NCBI GenBank assembly: GCA_965371855.1
Contig: CBDUZZ010000007.1
Location: 1-64,000 of the forward strand
Length of the DNA: 64,000 bases
Origin: JAADEM01 sp965371855
GTDB lineage: Bacteria > Bacteroidota > Bacteroidia > Bacteroidales > Marinilabiliaceae
Direction: 5' to 3'
Made by a program: the position numbers and the translations under genes. The notes below the pieces were generated by a model. It made no database searches, was not told the DNA's origin, and was given only the letters and a program-made list of their open reading frames with translations. Positions within the stretch are counted from its first letter, which is position 1. Every line of letters starts with the position of its first letter. Positions 42,981 through 51,354 of this stretch are shown here, piece after piece.

Positions 42981-42990
42981 GCCGTATATT

Positions 42991-44172
42991 CTATTTTACG
43001 ATTTCAAAAGACTTGTCCCTTCCATCAATAAGTAATTTTATTTTCTCACTTTTTAAAGTACTAGCTCTAAATGACAAAGCATCACAAATATTCATCTCTG
43101 AAAGTTTCTTTCCATTTATACTAATTATTTTAGAACCAAGCTTTATATTATGCTTTTTCAATGGTGAATTATCCCATAACTCGGTAATGATACCTTGAGC
43201 ATTAAACCAAAATCCAAATTCGGAATTTTGCACATCACTTTTCTTTGTAACGTAATATTGCTTTTCTTTCCAATCAATTGTTAAATCCATAACCTCTAAA
43301 ATTTTAGAACCTACACTTGAGCCCTCATCATTTGAAATGTAGCATTCAAAATTATTACAAGTAACACTTCCGATATCTAATATTTTTATTAAAGCTTTTT
43401 CTTTATTTTCATTTACAATTTCTTGACTATAGGCTGTCATATGACTATTTCCCACACCTTTTATAAGTTTTGGTTTTATGGTGAAAGCCATATTTGCGAT
43501 ATCAAAAGATGATTTACCCCAATGAATAAAATCACCAAGCCCCGAATCAAATAACATCTCCTCTACTAAAATGTCATTTCCAAAATGCAACTTTGTCCCA
43601 AGAATTGGGTTATATCTCTTTGTAAGATTTAAATCAGAACCGTCAGATGATAAATTTAATCTGTCAATATTATCTGTCAATATGATAGATTTATTTGTGA
43701 ATTTACACACACCATTCTTAAATATATCTGTTCCAATTATACCACTCAAATGATTACAGCTTGCAAAATTTCCATAAACTGAGAAGTCATTTATTGTAGC
43801 AAAAACATTTTCATAGATTATGTTTCCGATTGAAACTTGCGGCACAGTCGTATAATATTCAGATTCGGAAATGCCTGATGCATCTGTCAATTTATCCGTG
43901 TAAACAGTATCAAGTTTTAATTCATTAGCAATTTCTTTTGAAATAGCGGAAGGAGAGCCAGTGTCTAACAGGAAGTTGTATTTTTTCTTGTTAATAACAA
44001 CTTCCACAAATAAATATCCACTTTCATTTTTAATAGGGATTTCTGCATAGAACGTTTTTTCCGTTGGCTTACAGGATTTAATGAATTTTTTTGCACTCTG
44101 TCCAAAAACACTTGAATTAACAAGTATAATTAAGCAGATTACTAAACTTTGTTTAAATTCTAATCTTTTCAT
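42991..44172 (-). CDS. Retropepsin-like aspartic protease with PDZ domain
   Basis: A 393-residue exported protein with a signal peptide ending at SVFGQ. The aspartyl-protease-like domain has the single catalytic motif FLLDTGSPS (D70) and a second lobe with SGIIGTDIF, as in clan AA retropepsin-like bacterial proteins that act as dimers or as single-domain repeats. The C-terminal PDZ domain is at about 318-390 (LWDNSPLKKHNIKLGSKIIS). Families of this layout are common in Bacteroidota; the substrate is unknown. It forms one cassette with repeat B. Confidence 0.85.
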   Translation of the reverse strand: MKRLEFKQSLVICLIILVNSSVFGQSAKKFIKSCKPTEKTFYAEIPIKNESGYLFVEVVINKKKYNFLLDTGSPSAISKEIANELKLDTVYTDKLTDASGISESEYYTTVPQVSIGNIIYENVFATINDFSVYGNFASCNHLSGIIGTDIFKNGVCKFTNKSIILTDNIDRLNLSSDGSDLNLTKRYNPILGTKLHFGNDILVEEMLFDSGLGDFIHWGKSSFDIANMAFTIKPKLIKGVGNSHMTAYSQEIVNENKEKALIKILDIGSVTCNNFECYISNDEGSSVGSKILEVMDLTIDWKEKQYYVTKKSDVQNSEFGFWFNAQGIITELWDNSPLKKHNIKLGSKIISINGKKLSEMNICDALSFRASTLKSEKIKLLIDGRDKSFEIVK

Positions 44173-44206
44173 TTTACTAATTTATTTAATATTCTATTGC
44201 TATGGC

Positions 44207-44337
44207 ACACAACGGTTTGAATATGGCGCGTTTGGCATTTCAATGCTCCAACTTTTCAATTTACTAATATGTTTATTTGTTGCTATCATCTTCCTTATTA
44301 ACACTATCTGCCAAATGCACTATATTTTTTGTTGTGC
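44207..44337 (-). repeat. attC-like palindromic repeat C
   Basis: 131 bp. Edges ACACAAC (44207-44213) and GTTGTGC (44331-44337); inner arms GCGCGTTTGGCA and TGCCAAATGCAC. The interior differs from A and B but length and end architecture are the same. Its right edge is 9 bases from the stop codon of the next gene (44347). Confidence 0.85.
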
Positions 44338-44346
44338 GTTCGTGCT

Positions 44347-45141
44347 TTATTCCATTACGTTATATTCGATATTTGAAATTGTTCCTTTAAAATATTCAAA
44401 GTCTCCGTCCTTTAAATGCCAAATGACCTTTAGCTTACTTGGAAATTTCATCCCATCTTTTTCAACATAATTATCTATCACAATTGACCAGGGGATGTTT
44501 TTATATGTTCCATCTTTTTCTGCAAAATATCTGTTTCCTGTGTAAAAACTATTCATTTCTCCTTTATCAGAAAAATTAAAAGTACCAACTACAGTAATGT
44601 CATTATATGTTAATGTTGCTTTAGCATTATTATTATCAACAGTTTCCCATTTTATATAATCTTGTAATGCGTAGGTTGGAATAATAGATATCTCAGATAA
44701 AATTGTAACTAAGCCAGATTTGTCCATCTCAACACCTTTGGCATCTGCTATTGTAAATAAATTTAAGAGCTTAATAAGCATATTTCCTTTACCATTTTGG
44801 TACTTATCACGTGCTTCAAAAGGGAAGATTCCTAATATTTTGTTTTGCAGATAAACAATTCTCGTTGGTTCAGACACCGAATTATATTGAAGGCAGCCCA
44901 GTCGCATCCATTTTTTATTTTGTGCTGTTTTAAAATCAATATCTTTCCATTCTGTTTTTGCATTAACCATTTTCACTTTACCTATATAACCACAATATCT
45001 AAAATATCTCTGAACAGGTTTTGGTAAATTCAAAATGTCTTTTTCTCTTATGATGTCTTTTGGATAATCAGAAGTGTTTACTATATCAGTCTTAATTTCT
45101 GATAAATAAAGATTTTTAAGTGAATTGGCGGTTTTTTTCAT
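44347..45141 (-). CDS. DUF6544 (DUF6920)-family protein
   Basis: A 264-residue protein. It opens with a Lys/Asn-rich helix, then LPKPVQRYFRYCGYIGKVK and later FPFEARDKYQNGKGNML and IWHLKDGDFEYFKGTI, matching the DUF6544/DUF6920 family. The function is unknown; no signal peptide or membrane segment is obvious. It is directly upstream of repeat C and 11 bases downstream of the flavodoxin-like gene, so the two probably form a two-gene cassette with one promoter. Confidence 0.78.
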   Translation of the reverse strand: MKKTANSLKNLYLSEIKTDIVNTSDYPKDIIREKDILNLPKPVQRYFRYCGYIGKVKMVNAKTEWKDIDFKTAQNKKWMRLGCLQYNSVSEPTRIVYLQNKILGIFPFEARDKYQNGKGNMLIKLLNLFTIADAKGVEMDKSGLVTILSEISIIPTYALQDYIKWETVDNNNAKATLTYNDITVVGTFNFSDKGEMNSFYTGNRYFAEKDGTYKNIPWSIVIDNYVEKDGMKFPSKLKVIWHLKDGDFEYFKGTISNIEYNVME

Positions 45142-45152
45142 AATTACTCCTA

Positions 45153-45638
45153 TTATTTCTTATTCTCGAATTCACTTACAAACCTTACAATTCCATTATT
45201 GTCAATCTCTGATATGCTTTCCTTAGAACCCGAAATTTTCTTGACAAGAATTCTCTCAAAAAAATTCATCTTATCTAAATTATATTCATAACCCAATAGT
45301 GCTGTACTTGATGCATGTCTGCGAAGGTCTTCTGAAAACGCATTCTCAAATTGCTCAATTGACTTTTTACCAGTCTCCATGCAACACAGAAACAATCCCA
45401 ATGTTTTTTTCAAAAGGGTGCTATTGTTCGACTTGCAGAATATTTTTGTTTTTTTATGTACAGAAGCCATGTGAATTGAGCCTCCGATTATTATTCTATC
45501 AAAAGTCTCAATATCTATAATTTTTTCTTTGCTTAGATTTACAAATTCTGTTTTACCCGAATTGAGCTTGTCAGCAATTATCCTTGCTACTTTCTCAGTA
45601 GTTCCATGTTTAGATATGTAAATAATTACTGTTTTCAT
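45153..45638 (-). CDS. Flavodoxin-domain protein (HemG-like)
   Basis: A 161-residue flavodoxin fold protein with an FMN phosphate-binding loop SKHGTTEKVARIIADKL at the N-terminus, then IIIGGSIHMASVHKKTKIF and LGLFLCCMETGKK. The last two match the protoporphyrinogen oxidase HemG / menaquinone-dependent flavodoxin subgroup rather than electron-carrier flavodoxins. Start at ATG 45638; an in-frame GTG at 45656 lies inside a repeat half-site (GTTGTGC) and is rejected. It is the outermost array gene; a partial repeat lies immediately upstream. Confidence 0.82.
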   Translation of the reverse strand: MKTVIIYISKHGTTEKVARIIADKLNSGKTEFVNLSKEKIIDIETFDRIIIGGSIHMASVHKKTKIFCKSNNSTLLKKTLGLFLCCMETGKKSIEQFENAFSEDLRRHASSTALLGYEYNLDKMNFFERILVKKISGSKESISEIDNNGIVRFVSEFENKK

Positions 45639-45652
45639 TTCTTCTGCATTAC

Positions 45653-45690
45653 GCACAACTACTTGCTAAACGCAACCCAATTCCATTTAT
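45653..45690 (-). repeat. Partial attC-like repeat (half-site D)
   Basis: GCACAAC at 45653-45659 followed by TACTTGCTAAACGCAACCC. In cassette orientation this is GTTGTGC just upstream of the flavodoxin gene, i.e. one end of a repeat whose other half is missing. It may mark the truncated far end of the array. Confidence 0.5.
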
Positions 45691-46029
45691 TTATTCTTTG
45701 TGCTTCATAATGAAATATAGCGATTAGCTAAGGAATAAAGATATATAATTTCCCCTACTTATTGCAAATTTATAATTTAATTAAGTCTCCCAGGCTTGTA
45801 ATATCTTAAGTATAAAAAGAATAGTAGTTTTCATTGATATTCAGAGTAATTCCCTTATCCAACAAAATCACTCTTACTCATTTCTTTACCTATTTAAGTC
45901 AGTATAGAACCAAGATAATTATTAGTAGAGTAAACAACGAATAAAAAATAATTTATTTTTACTGTGCTAAACTGTTCAATATGTGACTGTTCGACTTCCT
46001 ATCTAAAAATAATTCAAAAATAATAGTAC
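45691..46029. other. AT-rich gap between the array and the PadR operon
   Basis: No ORF, repeat or RNA was recognised. The composition is AT-rich and includes short T/A runs. The PadR promoter begins at its right end. Confidence 0.4.
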
Positions 46030-46035
46030 TTTGTC

Positions 46036-46067
46036 TTGCATAGTACCTAACAATGACCGTATATTTG
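46036..46067 (+). promoter_or_regulatory. Promoter of the padR-PspC operon
   Basis: TTG at 46036-46038, a 21-bp spacer and TATATTTG at 46060-46067. The transcription start would lie about 46074, leaving room for either PadR start codon. PadR proteins usually repress their own operon, so an operator is expected here, but no clear palindrome was identified. Confidence 0.5.
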
Positions 46068-46127
46068 CAAAACATACTTCTAAGCTAAAGATAGTATTGT
46101 ATGAAATTAAAAGAGAGAAATGCTATG

Positions 46128-46463
46128 AATGTAGAAAATGCAAAAGCACAAATGCGAAAGGGGGTACTTGAGTATTGTATCCTTTCCGTATTGTCAACAA
46201 AAGATGCGTATGCATCGGATGTAATCAATAAGTTAAAAGATGCAAAGATGATAGTAGTGGAGGGAACATTGTATCCATTGCTTACCCGGCTTAAGAATGC
46301 CGGATTGTTGAGTTACCGTTGGGAAGAATCGACTCAGGGGCCACCACGTAAATACTATGCCTTAACAGAAATTGGCAAAGAATTTTTAAAGGAGCTGGAT
46401 TCTTCATGGAACGAGCTTGTTCTTGCTGTTGAAACAATTGACCAAACCCATAATCAAGATTAA
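46128..46463 (+). CDS. PadR-family transcriptional regulator
   Basis: A 111-residue winged-helix repressor-type protein. The N-terminal wHTH reads MRKGVLEYCILSVLS, ending with EGTLYPLLTRLKNAGLLSYRW and a wing followed by a C-terminal dimerisation helix. The start at 46128 (MNVENAKAQMRKG) matches relatives; an ATG at 46101 adds nine residues. It is the first gene of an operon with two PspC proteins and a DUF4252 protein, a layout common in Bacteroidota. It probably controls the operon in response to envelope conditions; the inducer is unknown. Confidence 0.9.
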   Translation, partial: NVENAKAQMRKGVLEYCILSVLSTKDAYASDVINKLKDAKMIVVEGTLYPLLTRLKNAGLLSYRWEESTQGPPRKYYALTEIGKEFLKELDSSWNELVLAVETIDQTHNQD

Positions 46464-46465
46464 TA

Positions 46466-47446
46466 ATGAAAAAAACAGTATCAATAAATTTAAACGGATT
46501 GGTTTTCTACATTGATGAGGATGCCTATCTACGTCTACAAACATACCTTGATAAGATCGAGAAATGGTTTGCAGGCAAAGATGGCGCAACTGAGATTATT
46601 TCAGATATAGAAAACCGTATTGCGGAACTTTTTGAGGAAAAAGTAAAGCCGGGTGCCGGAGTTGTAACTAAGGTTCTGGTAGAAGAGGTTATTGAAATTA
46701 TGGGCGAACCTGAAGAATTTGATGATGATTTTTCAGAGAAAGAGGAGAGCACCACTTTTTCATCAGGCAGTTCGTACAGACCTCCAAAAAGATTGTACCG
46801 TGATATTGACGACCGGGTTTTCGGAGGCATCTGTTCCGGTATTGCTGCTTATTTTAATATAGATACGGTATTAGTACGTGTAATATTTGCAATCCTTCCT
46901 TTTGTGAGTGTAGGTGTTATAATTCCAATTTATATAGTTCTTTGGATTGCTCTGCCACCGGCAATAACCACAGTCCAAAAATTGCAAATGAAAGGTGAAC
47001 CTATAAACATCTCAAACATCGAGAAATCAATTAAAGATGAATATGAAGATGTGAAAAACAGGTTTGGAAAAATTAAAGATACTGAGACATACAAAAAAGG
47101 AAAGAATTTTTTCCAGAGAATGAACAAAGGAGACAAAACGGTCCTTATTATTGTATTTGCTATTCTTGGAGCTGCATTGTTGTTTGGACACGGCAATCCT
47201 CTTGTTGACTTTCGTTACGCAGTAACATCTTTGCCGGAGTTAGTACATTTTCATAATCCGGGTTTTGCTTTGTCTCACATTTTTTTTCCCGGTATAATAC
47301 CGGTAATTCTGATACTTGTAGTTATTGCACTTTTAATAAAACCATTACTTAAGGTTATTCTTTATGTTATTGCTATTTTACTTGTCGGAACATTGGCAAT
47401 TAAATTACTTTTTTGGTTGCTTGGCACTGTAACTTTTATTTTATAA
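46466..47446 (+). CDS. PspC-domain membrane protein 1
   Basis: A 326-residue protein with an N-terminal region typical of these operons (MKKTVSINLNGLVFYIDEDA, about 1-85). A PspC domain follows (about 105-170; KRLYRDIDDRVFGGICSGIA) with a transmembrane hairpin. Further membrane segments lie at about 228-247, 268-290 and 295-320. PspC domains in phage-shock and related systems sense or respond to membrane stress; the function in this context is inferred. It starts 2 bases after the padR stop, so it is cotranscribed. Confidence 0.87.
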   Translation: MKKTVSINLNGLVFYIDEDAYLRLQTYLDKIEKWFAGKDGATEIISDIENRIAELFEEKVKPGAGVVTKVLVEEVIEIMGEPEEFDDDFSEKEESTTFSSGSSYRPPKRLYRDIDDRVFGGICSGIAAYFNIDTVLVRVIFAILPFVSVGVIIPIYIVLWIALPPAITTVQKLQMKGEPINISNIEKSIKDEYEDVKNRFGKIKDTETYKKGKNFFQRMNKGDKTVLIIVFAILGAALLFGHGNPLVDFRYAVTSLPELVHFHNPGFALSHIFFPGIIPVILILVVIALLIKPLLKVILYVIAILLVGTLAIKLLFWLLGTVTFIL

Positions 47447-47456
47447 AACAGATATT

Positions 47457-49019
47457 ATGAATAAGACAATAAATATAAATCTAGGAGGATTTGCATTTCA
47501 GATTGAAGAAGATGCTTACAATCGTTTACAATCTTATCTGCAAAAAATAGAGATCAAACTAGGGGCAGGCGAAGAAACAACTGAAATTATTGAAGATATT
47601 GAATTCCGTATTGCAGAACTGTTTAAAGCTGACGAAAAAACTAAAGAGGGAGTAATAACGTTAGACACTGTTCAGGAAATAATTAAGCTGGTTGGAGAAC
47701 CTGAAGATATCATTTCTGATGAAAATGATGAGACTGAAAAACAGACCCAACCACCACCACAATCAGGATATGGCTATTCAAGAAAAAGCCTGTTCCGGGA
47801 TGTAGACCGAACAATATTTGGCGGTGTTTGTAGCGGATTGGCTCGGTATATTAATATCGATCCGGTAATACTACGATTACTTTTTGTTGTAGCAGTTTAT
47901 TTTTGGCCTCCCGTTATACTTGTTTACATTGTTTTATGGATAGCAATGCCTATACCTCGTACTCCGGCGCAATGGTTTGAGATGAAAGGTGGTTCAGACT
48001 ATTATAACCCAACGGGGAGAGATGGAAAAAAGGAATATAGCAGGAGTGTTAATCCTCAAAGTACAAGAACCACATATCAAAGTGGTTATTACAGAAGAGA
48101 TATAGTTGCTAACGGATTGAGAAATTCAGGTGACGTGATAAGTGTGATAATCGGCTTGTTTTTATCTGTCATAAGTTTTATATTATTAATTTCATTGGTT
48201 GTCTTTCTGCTATTTCAAAATAGTTCTTTGGGAGTAATTCTGACAGAAAGTCGTTTTATTTATGAATTGCCTCACCGGTTATTATTACCTTCGGATATAT
48301 CTTTATTCTCACTCTCCATTGGTGCATTAGTAGGTATTCCTTTGTTGGCAATATTCTATCTCGGGTTAAAACTTATTTTCAAATTCCACTCTAAAAGTGT
48401 GGCTTTGCTGCTAATAACTTTAGGTCTGTGGTTTGCCGGAATAGCACTTTTCTTTTATCAAACTATAGACGTAGTAAAAAGTTATAAAGAATCGGCAGAT
48501 GTCGTTATAGAAAATGAATTGCAGGAGGTAACGGCCGATACACTATACATTAATACAATGAAATACTCCCGTGCATTTAGATATGATGATTTTATTATGG
48601 ATTTGGGAAATATTGATCTTTCTGTTTCGAAAGACGGACAACTTATTATTGAAGGAAAACCAAATATCATCATCACTCATGGCGAACAACTGAAGCTCTT
48701 TATTACCAAGAAAGCCCGGGGTTTGAATCAGAATGATGCTGAAAGAAATGCTGAATACACAGAATATTTTTGGCAACAACAAGACTCAGTATTACTTCTC
48801 GACAGGTACTTTACATTGGGAGATCAGGCTCTGATAAGAAATCAGGAGGTAACCATTACATTACAAATACCGCGAAACATGAATGTTAAGATAAGCCCGG
48901 AATTAGAGAGTTTAATTACAACCAAAGATCTAAGTACTGACGTTTTAGTCTTGTCTCAAGCCACTCTTCCGATTAGATACTACGATTATAATTTTAATTT
49001 CATTAATAGAAACCTATAG
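47457..49019 (+). CDS. PspC-domain membrane protein 2
   Basis: A 520-residue paralogue of the preceding gene. The same N-terminal region (MNKTININLGGFAFQIEEDA) is followed by a PspC domain (about 115-175; LFRDVDRTIFGGVCSGLA). Membrane segments lie at about 232-255, 285-305 and 315-335. A long C-terminal extracytoplasmic beta-rich region (about 340-520), absent from the first protein, resembles toastrack/DUF4097-like adhesin folds. Operon member, 10 bases after PspC 1. Confidence 0.87.
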   Translation: MNKTININLGGFAFQIEEDAYNRLQSYLQKIEIKLGAGEETTEIIEDIEFRIAELFKADEKTKEGVITLDTVQEIIKLVGEPEDIISDENDETEKQTQPPPQSGYGYSRKSLFRDVDRTIFGGVCSGLARYINIDPVILRLLFVVAVYFWPPVILVYIVLWIAMPIPRTPAQWFEMKGGSDYYNPTGRDGKKEYSRSVNPQSTRTTYQSGYYRRDIVANGLRNSGDVISVIIGLFLSVISFILLISLVVFLLFQNSSLGVILTESRFIYELPHRLLLPSDISLFSLSIGALVGIPLLAIFYLGLKLIFKFHSKSVALLLITLGLWFAGIALFFYQTIDVVKSYKESADVVIENELQEVTADTLYINTMKYSRAFRYDDFIMDLGNIDLSVSKDGQLIIEGKPNIIITHGEQLKLFITKKARGLNQNDAERNAEYTEYFWQQQDSVLLLDRYFTLGDQALIRNQEVTITLQIPRNMNVKISPELESLITTKDLSTDVLVLSQATLPIRYYDYNFNFINRNL

Positions 49020-49021
49020 CC

Positions 49022-49519
49022 ATGAATAAAGTATATCTTTTTGTATTGATTTATATCTCAGGAATATCCCTTTTTGCTCAAGGCAGTCCTTCTGACAAAC
49101 TGTTTGAAAAGATGGCATTGAAAAAAGGAGTTACGATGCTCTCTTTTTCAAAACAGATGCTTGATGCTGTAAATCTTAATTTTGATGATGATGAAACCGG
49201 ATCAGAAAATAATATCACAGGAGACCTTAATGAGGTAAAGCTCATAATTTACAGTGCTCCTGATGATGATGCAGCAATAGATTTCCGCAAGGAGACATTA
49301 AAGTACCTGCCCAAAAGCAAATACAAAGAAGTCGATGCAGATGACTATGATGGAGATGATGAAGATGTAGATGTCATGGTACTACGCAGTGGTCGTAAAA
49401 TTAAGGAGTGTCATATCATTTTCCAAGGAGAAGAAAACGGTGTATTACTCTCGTTCTTCGGCAATTTTAAAATTGAAGACGTAAAAGAGCTGGCTGATAA
49501 AGTTGATAACTATAAATAG
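49022..49519 (+). CDS. DUF4252 exported protein
   Basis: A 165-residue protein with a signal peptide ending at SLFAQ and a DUF4252 domain. The domain has a GVTMLSFSKQMLDAV segment, an Asp/Glu-rich stretch (about residues 60-70) and a second acidic stretch at about 110-122. The last part, FQGEENGVLLSFFGNF, matches the family end. Function unknown. It is cotranscribed with the PspC genes; the acidic stretches might bind divalent metal ions, but that is a guess. Confidence 0.82.
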   Translation: MNKVYLFVLIYISGISLFAQGSPSDKLFEKMALKKGVTMLSFSKQMLDAVNLNFDDDETGSENNITGDLNEVKLIIYSAPDDDAAIDFRKETLKYLPKSKYKEVDADDYDGDDEDVDVMVLRSGRKIKECHIIFQGEENGVLLSFFGNFKIEDVKELADKVDNYK

Positions 49520-49670
49520 ATGATGTGATGATTGGGTGAGGTGATGATTTGGTGAGGTGGTGATGTGATGATGATGCAGATAAATGATTATACCATTTCT
49601 TAAATCGGATATCACAAGTCGCAAATCTCCCACCTCTCCTTTTAACTTTATTGACTTTATAAACTTTAAA
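49520..49670. other. Low-complexity intergenic segment
   Basis: 49520-49580 is a run of GTGATGA/GGTGAGG repeats without regular period, then AT-rich sequence up to the sigma-factor promoter. No gene. Confidence 0.45.
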
Positions 49671-49674
49671 CTAT

Positions 49675-49701
49675 TGTAACTTATAGCAAATTTCATGCGT
49701 C
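49675..49701 (+). promoter_or_regulatory. Putative ECF-sigma autoregulatory promoter
   Basis: TGTAACTT (49675-49682) and CGTC (49698-49701), with 17 bp between TGTAAC and CGTC, 23 bases before the sigma gene. Two further sites in the window share motif and spacing (15625-15651 and 51251-51277), which supports autoregulation by the encoded sigma factor. Confidence 0.7.
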
Positions 49702-49724
49702 TTATGTAAGAGCATAACTAATTA

Positions 49725-50210
49725 ATGATTGTAGAAGAATATAACCAAGCCGTAGATCTCTTTTCTGATGCGATATTCAGGTTTGTCTTAAAAAACTGTA
49801 GAGATGAAGACAAAGCCAAAGATATTGTACAGGATACCTATGAGAAGTTGTGGAAGAATCATAAAAACGTTAATTTTTCAAAGGTTAAAAGTTATCTTTT
49901 TTCAACAGCTTATCATACTTTAATCGACTCAATACGGAGAGATAAAAAGAGAGGCAACTGGGAAGAGGTAAACGAAACGGAACTTAGCTATTCAAACTCA
50001 TACACCGACCTGAATGAGTTACTGCACCAAGCACTTGACCGGTTGCCTGAAAAACAGAAAATGGTTATTCTTATGCGGGATTATGAGGGTTATGCTTATA
50101 ATGAGATTAGTGAAATTACAGGGCTGTCAGTATCACAAGTGAAGGTTTATATCTTCAGAGCCCGAACGTTTCTGAAAGCCTATATTGGCAAAATAGAAGT
50201 TTTGGTATAA
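49725..50210 (+). CDS. ECF-family RNA polymerase sigma factor
   Basis: A 161-residue sigma-70-like factor with only regions 2 and 4. Region 2 has CRDEDKAKDIVQDTYEKLW; region 4 has LPEKQKMVILMRDYEGYAYN followed by the HTH EISEITGLSVSQVKVYIFRA. It is followed within 10 bases by a membrane protein with anti-sigma character. It probably directs transcription of its own operon, the outer-membrane genes at 51.3-53.9 kb and the DUF4097 gene at 15.7 kb, judged from the shared promoter motif. Confidence 0.93.
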   Translation: MIVEEYNQAVDLFSDAIFRFVLKNCRDEDKAKDIVQDTYEKLWKNHKNVNFSKVKSYLFSTAYHTLIDSIRRDKKRGNWEEVNETELSYSNSYTDLNELLHQALDRLPEKQKMVILMRDYEGYAYNEISEITGLSVSQVKVYIFRARTFLKAYIGKIEVLV

Positions 50211-50219
50211 ATAGTTACG

Positions 50220-51248
50220 ATGGATATTAGCAGAGATAATTACGAGGAGTGGATGTTAGACTATATCGAAGGCAGATTAAATGCCTTTGGTCAGGAGCAG
50301 CTGCATGATTTTCTCATAAATAATCCGGATCTAAAATCTGAACTTGAGGATTTTGAGATTTATACTCTTGAGCCTGCAGGTAACGACCCATTTAATGATA
50401 AGACATCTCTAAAAAAAAATGGGGTAGAGATAGATGGTATTTCACGTAACGATTACCTTTATATACAAAAAGCAGAAGGGCTGTTGTCAGATACTGAGGA
50501 ACAGGAATACAATGTTCTTTTAAAAACAACACCCGTAGCCGGGAAGGAACAACAGCTCTTTAACAAAACGATCTTATACCCTGAAAATGACATTTCATAT
50601 CCACATAAACTGAAACTAAAAAGAGTAACAATACTACCGTTTATTACAAAAGATATCTTTAACAGAGCAGCAGCCATTAGTATCATTATTTTGTTAGCAA
50701 CCTCTTTGTGGATTACTTTTAAGCCTAACGTGAGTACCAGAACTTATACTGATGTGATAAAACAAACCCCAACGGTTGAACAACCTATCTCAAATCAGAA
50801 GCCGGAATTAAAAATCATTGAACCTGTTTCTAAAGATGAAAATACATTCTTAGCAAATCAAAAATCAACTGAAACGTTTAACTTGAAACCTGATATAAAA
50901 CCTGTCCAGAAACGCCCTTCCTATACACTTAGTTCAATTTCAGGGAAAGGGATTAGTGATGTAATAAAACCGGTTAAGCTGAACGGTTATGAAATTGCGT
51001 TGAATCAGATTATGCCTCTTTACATAAGCTCCCTGCAAAACATAGACCAGCGGCCTGTAATCAAGTCTCCACAATCTCCAGCAGTCAATGAACAGAGAAA
51101 TAGTTTGCTTGCAGGTGGGGCGAAGATAGTTGGTAGAATAACAGGTAACAGCCTTAAATTCAAGAAACAGTACAACGAACAAGGTGATGTTGTTGCATAC
51201 AGTTTTGCTACCCCAAACCTCCAAATTGCCCACAAAATAAAAAAATAG
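50220..51248 (+). CDS. Probable transmembrane anti-sigma factor
   Basis: A 342-residue protein encoded 10 bases after the ECF sigma gene. The cytoplasmic N-terminal part (about 1-145) contains NYEEWMLDYIEGRLNAFGQE, a layout seen in anti-sigma proteins that lack a zinc motif. There is a single membrane segment at about 148-167 (AAAISIIILLATSLWITF), and a Pro/Lys-rich periplasmic C-terminal part. Anti-sigma function is inferred from position and topology, not from a recognised domain. How the signal is sensed is unknown. Confidence 0.68.
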   Translation: MDISRDNYEEWMLDYIEGRLNAFGQEQLHDFLINNPDLKSELEDFEIYTLEPAGNDPFNDKTSLKKNGVEIDGISRNDYLYIQKAEGLLSDTEEQEYNVLLKTTPVAGKEQQLFNKTILYPENDISYPHKLKLKRVTILPFITKDIFNRAAAISIIILLATSLWITFKPNVSTRTYTDVIKQTPTVEQPISNQKPELKIIEPVSKDENTFLANQKSTETFNLKPDIKPVQKRPSYTLSSISGKGISDVIKPVKLNGYEIALNQIMPLYISSLQNIDQRPVIKSPQSPAVNEQRNSLLAGGAKIVGRITGNSLKFKKQYNEQGDVVAYSFATPNLQIAHKIKK

Positions 51249-51250
51249 CC

Positions 51251-51277
51251 TGTAACTTCTGCACAGTATTATCCGTC
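51251..51277 (+). promoter_or_regulatory. Putative ECF-sigma promoter of the outer-membrane operon
   Basis: TGTAACTT (51251-51258) and CGTC (51274-51277) with 17 bp between TGTAAC and CGTC, 78 bases before the gene at 51355. Same motif as at 49675 and 15625. Confidence 0.68.
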
Positions 51278-51354
51278 CTATTAACAAAGTATAACAATAA
51301 ACTATAAGCTATCAAATATCAGCTATCAGCTAAAAATCTTAAATAATCAGTGTT

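Noticed and set aside
41773..44337. Canonical integron with attC sites
   Set aside because: The repeat ends do not generally satisfy RYYYAAC/GTTRRRY and no integron integrase is present; only the cassette-like architecture is claimed.
49520..49580. GTGATGA-rich tract as a CRISPR or regulatory array
   Set aside because: The repeat units have no fixed period and the tract is simple low-complexity sequence.
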